Of a stretch of 64,000 nt of DNA, positions 23,695 to 35,529 are shown piece after piece (positions within the stretch are counted from its first letter, which is position 1; each line of letters begins with the position of its first letter). The position numbers were made by a program, and so were the translations under genes. Origin of the DNA: Histoplasma ohiense (taxonomy: Eukaryota; Ascomycota; Eurotiomycetes; Onygenales; Ajellomycetaceae); contig JAEVHH010000002.1 of the NCBI GenBank assembly GCA_017607445.1, positions 6,974,001 through 7,038,000 on the forward strand. The letters run 5' to 3'. Under the pieces are notes generated by a model. That model saw only the letters and a program-made list of their open reading frames with translations, was not told the origin of the DNA and made no database searches.

Positions 23695-24443
23695 TCACGA
23701 TTCCTCCATGTCCCGCGGAGTGAACAGCAACATACCCGAAATTGAAGCCGAAAATGCGGCCCGGTCCCAACTGGCTCACAGAGACATTGTGTGGAGAATG
23801 GTAGATATAGCGTCAATGCCAATTACTCACCACAAGAACAGTGCAGCAATCCCTGAAAATACGAAGCTCTTGGTGAAATGGTGGCCTTGCGCATCTGCAT
23901 GATCTGCAGCAAAGGGGTCCTGCGGTTTGATGGCAGGCTGAATCTAACCCAGCATTAGTTAATAATCTCTGATACGGGGAGCATGTTGCGCAGGCTAGGC
24001 GCAGAAGACCAGATCCAGCGGACATCCCCCATCCAAACATACCTCCAGGCCATGTAGAGATCCACTTCGCCAGGTAGATTATTGAGTTTCGGGTATGTGA
24101 GCCGCTGGCAGTAGTCTTGACTAGGTAGTAGGTGGGATAGCAAGGAGGAGAAACCATCGACCCAGAGAGCGAAGTTCCAAAGGAAGGGTTTGACCTGCCA
24201 ATGCTGCAATGATGGACCAAACGAAATAGTCATAGAAACCTCACGATCTGTTCTACGTTTCTCGACGTGGTGTCTCTGCGCAATGGTTAATTCAAGCACC
24301 AATTCCATACAACCATGAGGCATATCCAAATAGCACTTCCTTTGTTCTCCAGGAGTGAATATACTCGCGCGAACTGGGTCTGTATCAAAGTGAGAGTCCC
24401 GATGCCATCCCAATACAGAGCATGAGATCGTCCCCCACTGCAT
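23695..24443 (-). pseudogene. Decayed gene for a membrane protein, family not identified
   Basis: Coding-like sequence is scattered over all three minus-strand frames. In order: SHALYWDGIGTLTLIQTQ and SAIWICLMVVWNWCLN, then a stop; FYDYFVWSIIAALAGQTLPL in a second frame; FLWNFALWVDGFSSLLSHLL through LNNLPGEVDLYMAWR in a third; then QPAIKPQDPFAADHADAQG and SFVFSGIAALFLW. A GTGAGT donor follows, spliced in phase to WDRAAFSASISGMLLFTP and a stop at 23695. The clean final splice and several hydrophobic helices argue for a former multi-pass membrane protein. The frame changes and in-frame stops argue that it is broken. A live gene with several unusual introns remains possible. I could not name the family. 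Confidence 0.4.
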
Positions 24444-24471
24444 GTTCGGGATCAGGTTTCGTACAGAGGTG

Positions 24472-24507
<36 letters not shown>
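24472..24507. repeat. Poly-A tract (36 bases)
   Basis: The longest homopolymer in the window, abutting the 5' side of the decayed membrane-protein gene and followed by CAAAGT repeats. On the plus strand it could be mistaken for a retroposon tail, but the neighbouring coding sequence runs the other way. Confidence 0.9.
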
Positions 24508-24508
<1 letters not shown>

Positions 24509-25364
24509 AAAGTCAAAGTCAAAGCCCGAACATTCTGCTTATCCCAATCTATGCACGTTTACAACTTGCAGATGGATGGCGCCGAGTTCTTTGGTCCTCG
24601 TTCTCGTGCCATCAGGGATTTAGTGCTACCTAGCCGAGAGTTAGCTTCACCATCACCAAGCCACACTCGATCCCTCGGTGGAAAAAATTGTGAAAAATGA
24701 CGATCGTTTGTAACAGCGGTGATTAACGAAACGCAACAGAGAGCGCATCCCCCTTTCTATTCAATTGGATTATTTCCACTGCCTTTCTTTGTTCAAAAGC
24801 TATCCTTCAGGTTGACAAGTAACAAGTAATAGGGCTACAGGGCTACGAGGAATGAATCACTACTATTCCTATCATGTATCCGCATGTCCGCGACACCTCG
24901 CCATCAGGGTGCCTTTATCAGTACTCGTATCGAAACGATCTATCATATGTACTCATAGTCTCACGTTTCCGAGAGATTGGACATATCTCGGTAGTTGTGG
25001 GATGTTCCATGTTTGGAGGCACTTGTTGCGTTCGTATTCTGTCGGCACACCCAGTTGCAATTCTGCAAGCCCCTCTTGAGCGTGGGTGAAAGATAAAGCA
25101 GTAATTATTCTGAGTTAGCGGCATTGCGAAATCTTCCTTAATTGAAATGTTTGGACAGAGCTCTTGACTGAACCCCAGTGCTGAAGAGCGGAAGGAAAGG
25201 GAGAACCACAGAAATATTCCTTGATATATCATCAGTCAGGCAGGCCATGGAACAAATTTACGACAATTATCACATCTTCCACCCTGCTCGAGTCTTTCAG
25301 GAATCATCTTTCTCATTTACCAAAAAGGCTGTGATGGGTGGAGCATTTGATTCCAGGCCAATTC
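24508..25364. other. Intergenic DNA between two pseudogenes
   Basis: No coding signal on either strand. It separates two decayed minus-strand genes. Confidence 0.4.
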
Positions 25365-26450
25365 CCAATCACAGCTGGAACAGGAACCTGAATTTTATGC
25401 CAAAAGTTCCCCTTAACACCTGCATCAACCTTAAAAGTTACCCGCAAAGCAATCATGATTATGAGCAGAACCATTCGCAGCCGAGATGCAGAATTCCGTC
25501 CCCGCAAATTCCACAAAACATTCTCGGTCCGCATTTGGATTTCTCCAGCCATGAGATTCCCCCTCAGGCGAAACTCGAAGTATCTCGCAACTTACCTGCT
25601 GTGTAACCTACGATCCATAAACAACTTTGATCATCCATTGCAAGGCTGTCTGGCGTTGTTCTTCTTGTGACAATAAAAAAGAAAAAGAATCGTTTGCTGG
25701 CGATGATGTACTGTACGTTTCGCCATCGGAGTGAGTCGTCCATCAAAATGCTCCCACCAAACGTGTCCTTCACAGAATCACCGAGACTATCATCCGGTTC
25801 GTTCCAGCCCATTCCATTGGGCATTCCCATATTTTCAATCATCCTCTGCACCGATTGGTCCAGGTAAAGCCTATTAAGAATCCTTTTATTCGTCAGCTCT
25901 GTGACCCTCAGATCCGCCATTTGATCCATTGAAACAAATTCTCTCCATCAGCTAAGCCACCTCCGGAATGAACCAGCCATTTAAAAGAAAGCAAGGGGAT
26001 TTCCAAACCCTTATCATTACGACTAAACCAAATGACAATCAGAAATCAGAAATACAAAACAGGAGACCAACAAGGAATCTCATACTTTCCCCTCCAAAGG
26101 TGAACAGCTTCTATGGATATGTGAGCCTCCTAAGTTTCCGGTTGACCGGAGTAAATCCATGCTTCGCGACGACGATGATCTAGCCATCGCCAGGAAGGAA
26201 TTTGATATTTTCTCCTACGCTGTATTTTTACCCAGCGTTGGGGTAATAATCAGAACAATTGCGCTCGCTGGGGAATAACAACACTTCTTGTATCGATTAA
26301 CTAATGTGATAGTGTCCCCCCAGAACACTCCGTTTCTCCCCCACGATGTCGATAAAGTGGAGCTCATTTCGTTCTTCGTTGTAATATGGACTTTCTCCGG
26401 GGGCCCAGCAACGTTCGCGTATGAGTGGCCACGGCGGAACGAATAACATA
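25365..26450 (-). pseudogene. SMP-30/gluconolactonase (regucalcin-like) pseudogene
   Basis: Segments of one SMP-30-type beta-propeller appear in the correct order but in different frames with stops between. The N-terminus has ESPYYNEERNELHFIDIVGE (family LGExPxxDxxxxxLxFVDI). Next are IIVVAKHGFTPVN between two stops, then VTELTNKRILNRLYLDQ and ENMGMPNGMGWNEPDDSL (the family IPNGMGW motif), then DSLAMDDQSCLWIVGYTAGK (PDGxAxDxxGxLW). The end is EFAGTEFCISAANG and, after a frameshift near 25430, FKVDAGVKGNFWHK. The span matches a family gene of about 300 codons plus introns. At least two stops and one frameshift cannot be removed by ordinary introns. An intact copy would hydrolyse a sugar lactone or similar ester. 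Confidence 0.85.
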
Positions 26451-29400
26451 CGCAGCGTAGAGGTTTTAACACTCCTTAAGGTGGGGCAACCCGTCTTGAT
26501 ATTATATAAGATAGAGCATTTCTTTTTCTCCCGCTGACACGTTGCAATCTTTCTCAGCTCTGAACACAATTACCTTTCTTTCTTCCTAATACGAAAGTGT
26601 GACAAGAGATACCGGGGAACAATTCAATAACTACAGACAGGAATAAATCCTCATGCCAAACTGAGATACATACGTCTGTGATAACCTGTCTCTAGATCTC
26701 AGCCATTTGCTTGGCACTGCATTAACTGGTTTTGGTGCCCTTTCCATAACACTCCCTGTTGCATGTTACCTCGTACAGGCAGCCAAGTTCGTATGAAAAT
26801 TCGTTCTCTAAACTGCTAGAGATAGAACGGGTGTAAAAGTTCTATAAGATCCCAGAATCATTGCCTTTCCATTAAACAAAAGAGAGAAGGCATGAGTCAA
26901 AATCTAGCGCTTGGCTGTATATAAAGATGGTGGCATTGCTTGGCCAACCGTTATCAAATACCCCGCATATAATCTCAAAGGGCTGAAAGATCACTCGGAA
27001 GGCCTACGGAAGCACTCACGGAATCTCCAGAATCCCTTTCAAAATGGAGATGCAGTCCGGACCCACAGCCTAAAACAGTCATTGCTGCGCAAAGGAGGAA
27101 ATTAAAACTTGAGGATGGAAAAAGTCAAAGAAACGACCCCTTTGATAAATCTCCTCAAATGATTCATTTCTTTTCGCAAACGAAAAATGAAGTCTGCGAA
27201 ACGTAGACTTGGCTTACGGCCCCTGCATGGCTGATACATGCATGCCACATGGCCATGCGATTCTTGTGGAACCGAATACGGCTCCTAAAGACCTACGTAC
27301 AGTACTCAGCACATATTGATCTTGGCTCATTAAGAAAAAGTGGTGTGCCAACCACTGTTGAAACATCCGCTTCTTCTGCGGAGCCGCAAGAGGGAAAAAA
27401 CGAAATTATTGTTAAAGGTCATGGGGAACAAGGGTTTTCATACACGGTAGAGCCACTGATATGTGGCCAGCTCATTGGGCACGGCAGGAGTCCACAGAAC
27501 CCCGCATAGAATTGCTCCTGGGCTGGGGTTTCATGATGGAGGTGGGTTTTATTATTGTTTGGGCCTTTCGGCCCGTTCCGCGTTATTCCACAACGAATTG
27601 AATGAAAGCGAGACAGCCGACAATACCAAGTGACAAAGAACGATCGATATCCGCTAAGCGTTGATTATTCGCATGATATGTATGTCTAGTACATGCACTA
27701 TGTATGGGCCGGTATTCTCTACGCATGCGCTAACTTCTGATAGATAAGACTGTTGACTTTTCCAAAGTTTCTTTGACAATATGAATCCACGGCCTATGGG
27801 GCTGCAAAAAGGGGGACTGAGCAAAGGGCCAAAGGCCGAAGCAAGAATCTTAGTCGTATTCTTTGTCTTATCACGGGAAAATGTAACATGGTCAGCTCGT
27901 CACACGCTAGATTGGCTTGGAGCCGTCAATCGCGTGGGAGCTGAGGGGAGCAGGGTATCGGCGGCATCCAGCGGGGAACTTCACTTCATGGCGTGCATTT
28001 ACCACCACGTTCCTCCATACATCCTTTTCATTCCAAGACTTAACCTTCCGCTGAGGTGAAAATGGGAACGACGAGTGCACACTGGTGAGACCGAATGTCT
28101 CTTCTGTTTCAAACCTAAATGCGAAGTTGGAACTAGGCTCCTGGGATTCTCTGGTGAGTCAAAACGGTCCGGCCCGGAGCTGGGAATTTTAGTCTTTAAA
28201 CTGGTGGCATTATTGACAATTGCCAGGACCACAGCAAGAGCAATGTCCCAACTCGGACTCGTTCCTTTCTAGAACTCCAGGGATCGACTTCGGCGGACAG
28301 GGGCAACGTAAACCAAGAGAAGAGAAAATAAAGGTTGGCCCCGATTGGGCTATTAACTATCCTGCAGCCACTTGCTAACTCGGTCACTAACATGCTTTTG
28401 GTGCCCAATGGGACCGAGTTTTTCATCGAAATTCGCCCTAGTTCTGCACCTAAATTCCCCAGTCCCCGGGCCCGGAGTCCCTAAAGGTTTTAAGGCGAGG
28501 ACATTGGTCAAGTTATACGCCCTTTGCCTTAGCCATTATCTGCCTTGACGATGCTTGGAGCTTGGCGAGGGGAGCTAGAGCAGATAATAATCAAAGGTCT
28601 GCGTCGGCGTTGCAAATTCCTTCACCCTTCCAATAAGTGTCAAATGAGTGAGCAGCTTCCCATCTCCTGTTTGATCTTCAGCTCCCTGAATAATAGATCG
28701 GAAAACGCGGCCGAGGTCACCTTTCTTCTAGGCCGCCATATGTGGAGTCTTCATCATCAAAGACCCTGCCAATCAAAAAATTCCCCATTTCAGCTCATTG
28801 ATGGTTGGACATTTCCTTGGACAAAGATTTTAGTTTTGATCACTAGCCTGGCTTTCATAAGGGACACAAAAGGCTCTGGTGATCCTGGCTAAAAAGATCC
28901 GGGGTTATTCTATCCCTGTTGTTAGAAAATTCCGGACATACTTCCAAACCAGGGATAATAGTAATATTTACTCCGTAATAATGGGGAGCAATAACTATCA
29001 CGCAAGATTTCCCTGCCGGCTCGTTCCATATGGAAGCTAGCAGAAGGCAATGATTAGTTCTATTCGGCTCTCCTTTTTTTTTTGCCTTCTCTTCAATTAG
29101 CCCCTGAGTCCTGTGTTTTCATGGCACCTCACTTTCCTGATGGATTGATAGCTGCATGCATCAAAAGCCCACTAATATTTTATAGTCTTGGTGAATATTT
29201 GCAAAACATATCTCCAGACAGAAGATGCCGTGCATAGAGAGATGTCATACTGTCCACCTATAGTTAACGGTGTATCTTAGATTTTAGCCCCTTTGTCCTT
29301 TGATTAAGATCACTTTTATCTCACAAAAGTTTATGTGGTATTCTCTGAGGATCTTCGAATTCTGGAGAATATCTAAGTGGCTTACTATATGTACAGTACT

Positions 29401-32400
29401 GTAGAAAATAGATTTCATAGCAGTCAGTGACCCTTTTCATGGAGAGATTAAGACTCTGTCATGTTACCGATGCCTCCGGTCCCTGGCATCCTCTGGGGTT
29501 TTTCTGTCAAGAGCCTGCCCATACTAGTACCCAGTGCACTGCGCCACATGTCAAATTGCAGAATTACATACACTCGGGGACAAACCCCGTACGATATATA
29601 GTTGAACATTTTGAGAATGACAGCGCCCGAGAGTACCCGTGACATGGAGGTCGTAGTGTATAACCTTTTTAATTGAATGGCGAATAGTCTGGCTGTGTCA
29701 TATGCAATATACTCCCACTGTATTGGAGGTGAGGGCTGGACTTTTTCGAGATCCAGTATTGAGATTTCCATTTATATTTCTAGTGTGTGCAAGGACTTGT
29801 AGATGGACAGTACTATGTAGAGATCCCTACACACAACATATTCCATATGGAGAGGCTATGTTGTCTAAAGATATTAGTTACTCTTGGCAATGTGTGATTG
29901 TGATTCCTCCTTCCTGGATACCTGCCAGGTTCATTTCCAGAACACTTCGATCGTCTTCAATACGTTCACAATCCAAGCCAGTTCGCAGGGCACAATAACC
30001 TAGGGGAGAAGTAACCTACTAGGGTCAAATTTCCCCTTCTTAGTACATTTATGCATAGTACTATTGGTTGCTTTCGGGCGGATACCATAACGATATACAC
30101 GTATATTCTCCCAAGAAATCATTGGCCACGAAATTGGCTAGATAATCTTTCTATCATGCGTACTCCGTAGAAGAGAAATTTTCCCGAGTCCGTAAGGAAG
30201 CGCTTGGTTGTCCCCGCAGGAGACTCAGATATCGAATAATATCGAGTTCGTTTTGCCTGTGGCTGGAAGGATGCTAGGATGGGGCAAAGGGGAAGTTGGC
30301 ATCAACAAGGTAACAGCTGAGGGGGAAACCCGCAGCCGGGATCTGGCGTGAAGGGCTGCGTACCTTGGACTGTGAAGGGGTATCGCCATCGAACTTCAGG
30401 AGATAAAAACTGTTTCCCTGCTAGAGTGCAGAAGTCGACCGCCAAAACACCCAGTTACACAAATCTGGTTCTGAAAACCGTTTACCCTGGGAGAGCCGGC
30501 CAACTAGTCACTGTTGGGATGATATACGTATCAGATTTTATCAAGGGGGGTCAGCTGTCCAGATATTGGATTTCTATAAAATGTGATACCAGCTCCATTT
30601 AACCTTAGCACACATACTAGTATACCTCACATTCCATGTCGAGTTGGCTGAGTCTGTTGATGGGCTCCTCGCTTCAACTCCCACATCCCTTGAACACATG
30701 AATAATGTGATACGGTCTTAAGCGTGAATTTGCTGGCTGGTGCAATCGCTGTCCGCTAAAGGTATTTAGTATCTAACATTGCTTTAACTATTCCGGATGG
30801 GAATGCATACCAATTGGAAATCCAAAAAACAGCATGGTACGGTCAACGGACCGTGAAAAGGAGCAACAAGAGTTATCCTCAATCTCAGATCTCGTGCGAC
30901 GACTGAGGTTAAAATCGCTGGACGTGGACTTGTACTGATATGTATACTAGTATGGATATATATATTAGTATATATTATTTGCCTTTCTCCTTCAATCAAT
31001 CGGCATCTGATGGACACAATTGCATGCCCCGGAGCTCCTTGATTCAAGAGGCTTATATCCCCCATTTTTCGTTATCATCTACACACCCAACTTCCCACAA
31101 AAATTCCTCATGGAATTGAATGGCATCCAATGTAGTTTGTCTTCGTCAAGACAAACGTCCACATGGACGGACTTCCAAGTTCACAATTTGAAGGCAGCGA
31201 CAGAGAGATGCCGGTCATTATTACTCCTACCCGCAACAACTGCCTACTCAGTACGTCTGTACAAGTAGTGTCTAGTATGTACATGTACATACATACAACC
31301 AAGCACTCGTTCGTATGTACATGTACATCGCGAGAAATGCGTATCGAATGGCGAAGAATTATTCCCAAGAGCACAAATGGGAAAACGTGGCCAAGTTGAC
31401 AAATGGCATTTTCTTTGTTCTACTACTTGGGTCCGGGAGGGCTTTCCGGAGCTATAGCCCATAGTCGAACAACTCTTTGTTTGTTAGATATTCAGGGAGG
31501 TCGGCCATTCTATCGAGTTATAGCCATTTTGGGCGTTGTGCATACTTCTGATGCGAACTGTTGCGAAGGCTTGATCTGATGTTGTATAATCCGTGCCATT
31601 CTGTGCGCTGATGAGGAACCGCCTGTGAATGGCATCTGAAATGCTGATCAACCATATAGTCATTGAATATCGACGTGACACACGACCGAGATTGTTTCGT
31701 TCCCTGATTTAAACGCCCTAACCATGGCCCCGAATGGTTTGAATAATATACAATCCCTCATTGATAATAGCGCCAAACGTCTACTGGCTACGAAAAGAAA
31801 GACGGCGTTAATATATGATATTATGGGCAGGAAAGAAAGCCTTGGTAGATAGCAGAGTACCGGGTGGACTGGGCCTCCGGCAGGGGCTAGCAGAAACAAG
31901 CAACACAAACCTCTTCGGGAATCTAGGCTTCCAATCCGACGACATTCTTGCATGGAAGGAGAAAATGTAGTTTCCGAAAAGAGGGATGTATAAAATGCAC
32001 TCTCTGTAATGTTGTAAAACGTCTCGCTCGACTTCTCCCAAAAAAGCCCAGATCTATCTACGTCAGAGGATTGACGTGCCCAAGGGCAACCTAGCAGAGA
32101 AGCACCACGTTGAATTGTGTTCAGTGTGTCAGAATTATGTCTCGAGCAGTAGACTACATAGGTCCCCCTAACTGGATTGATGTATATACCAGTGGCATAG
32201 GGATTGGAAGAAGGCAAACGAAAAATAGGTCGCCAATGTCAGTATCCTTAAGTTAAAAAAAAAAAGCATTTTATGGAGAAGAATAACCACCATTAGGCCA
32301 ATTTAGAGCGTAATTTATCTGTCATGAATACTTCATTTTTGCCGTGCGGGATAACATCTGAGAGGCTCCGGTTCCCTCCACAGATCACATCCCATCAAAA

Positions 32401-32413
32401 AGTAATGTTCAAT
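26451..32413. other. Gene-poor region of 6 kb with no recognised gene
   Basis: Every reading frame is short, and none shows a family motif. The longest is a 185-codon minus frame at 31660..32217, which I could not support. Two perfect 14-base palindromes lie at 31277 and 31315, and two copies of TACTCCGTA at 28969 and 30161. AT-rich patches occur near 30945-30990 and 29270-29400. The right edge is the 3' region of the aldehyde dehydrogenase gene. Confidence 0.4.
31277..31328. repeat. Paired 14-base palindrome ATGTACATGTACAT
   Basis: Two identical perfect palindromes at 31277-31290 and 31315-31328, 38 bases apart start to start. The function is unknown; such a pair could bind a dimeric protein or simply be low-complexity DNA. 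Confidence 0.7.
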
Positions 32414-34170
32414 TCAGAGTTTCGTTCCCATATTCACATGAACGGCTTTCGTCTGCGAATATGCATCCAACCCAGCTTCGCCTAACTCGCGACCAATGCC
32501 ACTTTGCTTCACTCCACCAAATGGCACACGGAAATCGCTATCGTTGCTGCTGTTAATCCAAACCATGCCAGCTTCAATCTCGCTCACGACATAATGGGCT
32601 CGCTCAATGTCTCGGGTAAATACTGCCGCACCGAGACCATACGTCGTATCATTTGCTTTGGCGATAGCCTCCTCTCGAGTCTTGAAACTAGCGATGGCCA
32701 CAAATGGGCCGAAGATCTCTTCGCGGTAGATTGTCATGTTGTCCCTGACATTTGTGAAAATGGTGGGCTCTATAAAGAAACCTTTTCCGTCTCCAACATT
32801 TTTATAGGGTACACCACCAGCGACCAAGGTAGCGCCTTCGGCCTTCCCCGCCTCGATATACGAAAGTACGCGATCATATTGAGCTTTCGTGACTTGGGGT
32901 CCTTGGAAAGTGTCATCGGAGAACGGGTCACCCATTTTGCTTGTGGAAGCGACAACGTCCTTGAACAACGTAACAAATTTATCATAGATGGAATCTTGAA
33001 CAAGAATTCGTGAGGTAGCTGTGCAGACCTGGCCCATGTTGGACATAATCCCGATATGTGCCCACTTAGCTGCTTGTTCCAGATCCGCGTCCTCGAAGAC
33101 GAGGAGAGGGGATTTTCCACCAGTCTCGAGGGTGATATTCTTGAGGTTTGCGGCAGCCATTTTCATGATTTGACGAGCAGTAGCAGTGGATCCAGTGAAG
33201 GCGATTTTGTCAATGTCTGGATGAGTTGCGATTGCTGCCCCCGCATCTTTCCCAAAGCCGTTGAGAATATTCACCACGCCAGGAGGAAATCCGGCTTCTT
33301 TGATCAGGGTTGCGAGATAGAGGATACTAAGAGGCGTCTGCTCTGCTGCCTTGATGACAATGGTATTTCCACAAGCTAATGCCGGGCCCAATTTCCATGC
33401 AGCCATGACAAGAGGATAGTTCCAGGGAATGATCTGTCCGACCACGCCAATGGGCTGGCGTAAAGTGTAGGCGAATTTGGCAGAGGTGGTACTGATAGTG
33501 CTGCCATGTACTTTGTCGGCAAACCCGCCATAGTATCTTAAGGTCTCCGCAACCTCTCCACAATCCCCATCAAGCGCAACCGTATATGGTTTACCTATCC
33601 TCATGGTGTGAGTAAAAAAATCCCATAGCATTCAGCACAAAAGAAGCTCTGAAGGCGACCCTGACCGTTGTCCCAAGCCTCAATTGTAGCCAAGATTTCC
33701 TTGTGCTGCTCAACAAGTTCTGAGAGCCTGACCATAAGCTTTCCTCTGTCTGTAGCAGAAAGGCTTTTCCATGAGGGATCTTTGAGAGCCCTGCGAGCAG
33801 CCTTTACAGCAATGTCCACATCTTCTGCACCTGCAGCTTGCACAGAAGCAATCTCAGATTCATCGCTAACACCAACCCCCGTACAGCGTTAGCTATTTGT
33901 CCCATTCTTTACCCACAGGCTAGAATCAGGTTTAACCAACGTTGGATTGATGGATATGATCTTCTCGCCGGACTTAGCCGCCACAAATTCATTATTTATA
34001 AACAATCCCAGTGGCTGGGTGTATTCACGGCCGTTTGGCGCGGTGAGATCGATAGAGAGGCTACACATTGTGAAAGAGATTTTGGAGAAGTATCTGGAAG
34101 TGAGAACCGTACTAGGCCTGAGAAGCTTTCGTGGAGGTAGACTTCGGAACCGCGGGGAACAGAAGCGCAT
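32414..34170 (-). CDS. NAD(P)-dependent aldehyde dehydrogenase
   Basis: Oxidises an aldehyde to its acid. From ATG 34068 the exons (minus) are 33941..34068, 33666..33865 and 32414..33594, giving 502 residues, the usual family length. Key sites are present: PWNYP, the NAD-binding FTGSTATARQI, the general base Glu266 in LETGGKSP, the nucleophile Cys300 in GQVCTATSR, EEIFGPF, and PFGGVKQSGIGRE near the end. The second donor is a weak GTCAGG, but the splice restores the invariant DNGKPY. An in-frame ATG at 34170 adds 34 residues (starting MRFCSPRFRSLPPRK, with RYFSKISF near the end) that look like a mitochondrial presequence. The span given includes it. Initiation at the first or second ATG could give mitochondrial and cytosolic forms. 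Divergent from the methyltransferase gene, 403 bases away. The natural substrate is not evident. Confidence 0.95.
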
Positions 34171-34573
34171 AAGTATGGAGTTAAATACTGGTCAAAATTC
34201 CACTTGCTCCGCCCTGAGCTAACTTCCGTATATCTTACTCTCTGCAATTCAAGCCCTCGGCGACGAACAATCTCTATCCGGGGGGATTTCTAAGCGGAGG
34301 ATTTGCCGTCCCACCCAAAGAAGGTCCCACTTCCCCACGTCGACCGAAAACCAAGTGTTTGCACTGTTTGGCGCTCTCGACACGCTAATAATTTTCCTTC
34401 CACCAGCAACAAGTAGGAAGATTTCCTCATGACCAGTGGCTATATCAAGCCATTACCTTGCATAGTCTCTCTTTTCGCCTTCTGCTGCTTCAATTTCACC
34501 TAACCCTCCCCTCTGGTCTCCCTAGGTAGTAGTTTGTGCCTTTGGTCGTGGCGGATTTGCAAACAAATCCAAA

Positions 34574-35263
34574 ATGGACTTGCAGCCAGACTCCCATATT
34601 GATCAAGCGGCCTCCATCAATTATTGGAATTCAGTTCCCGCCACCGCTGATGGCATGCTTGGCGGCTACCCCCAAATCTCCTCCATTGACCTCCGCGGCT
34701 CATCGGCCTTTCTCGCAAAAGTCCGTCGATTGATTCCATCCAGCGGCTCGGGGAAGGTTGTGCTGGGCGTCGACTGTGGCGCTGGCATTGGTAGAGTCAC
34801 TGAGGGCTTCCTAAACAGAATCTGCGAAACCGTCGACATCGTGGAGCCGGTTGAAAAATTCGTCGACGTCCTCAAACGCGGGAAGTCCTACCAGGATGGC
34901 AAAATTGGCGACATCTACATCACGGGCATTCAGAGTTGGACACCAACCAAGCGTTATGATTTGATCTGGACCCAGTGGTGCACGAATCATCTCACCGATG
35001 TACAGCTGGTGGAATATCTCGTCCGGTGCAAGGGCGCTCTTTCCGAGAGGGGTTTACTGATTCTGAAGGAAAATACCAATTCGGACACTGCAAATGACTA
35101 CTATGATGCAGTAGATAGCACGGTGACTAGAACTGAATATAAATTTTTAAAATTATTTTCGGAGGCAGGGCTCAAAGTGCTGAGATCAGAGGAACAAAGT
35201 GGGATGCCACAGAGGCTGCACTTATTGCCGATTAGGCTCTGGGCTTTGCGCCCAGCGACTTGA
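34574..35263 (+). CDS. TAE1: Alpha-N-terminal protein methyltransferase (Tae1/NTM1 family)
   Basis: S-adenosylmethionine-dependent enzyme that methylates the exposed alpha-amino group of proteins beginning (Met)-Pro/Ala/Ser-Pro-Lys, such as certain ribosomal proteins. Single exon, 229 residues, as in the family. Features run in order: a YWNSVPATADGMLGGY substrate-side motif near the N-terminus; the Rossmann SAM motif VLGVDCGAGIGRVTEGFL; the acidic VDIVEPVEKFVD; the signature YDLIWTQWCTNHLTD; and GLLILKENTNS. It ends LHLLPIRLWALRP, the usual hydrophobic C-terminal strand. The start is the first ATG. Converges on the EVE-domain gene with 266 bases between stop codons. Confidence 0.94.
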   Translation: MDLQPDSHIDQAASINYWNSVPATADGMLGGYPQISSIDLRGSSAFLAKVRRLIPSSGSGKVVLGVDCGAGIGRVTEGFLNRICETVDIVEPVEKFVDVLKRGKSYQDGKIGDIYITGIQSWTPTKRYDLIWTQWCTNHLTDVQLVEYLVRCKGALSERGLLILKENTNSDTANDYYDAVDSTVTRTEYKFLKLFSEAGLKVLRSEEQSGMPQRLHLLPIRLWALRPAT

Positions 35264-35529
35264 AGGATATCCAAAGTGAGGTCAGTTATACATAACTAAA
35301 CCTAATGATAGGCGACTTGGTCCCGACAGATCCTAGCCTGCAGCGCAAAGAAGCTAGTCCTCCTTGTACTATACATACATATCTTGATATACACAATTCT
35401 AGGCCCGAACGTAACGTAATATACAATGATTTATACCTGGAGCATCGGAATAAAAACCGATGTTAAAATGCCGATATGTCGGGAGACAGACTCTCGATAT
35501 TCGGACATACAGCGGATTGGAAATTTCCC

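Noticed and set aside
24443..24507. 36-base poly-A as a retroposon tail
   Set aside because: The neighbouring coding-like sequence runs in the opposite direction, and no reverse transcriptase or target duplication was seen.
30640..30700. tRNA-like sequence (GTCGAGTTGGCTGAGT...)
   Set aside because: It resembles a D-arm start, but no matching acceptor stem, anticodon arm or GTTCRAATCC-type T arm follows.
31660..32217. 185-codon minus-strand frame in the gene-poor region
   Set aside because: No family motif, an odd Cys/Pro-rich composition and no splice or conservation support. A frame of this length is not surprising in 64 kb by chance.
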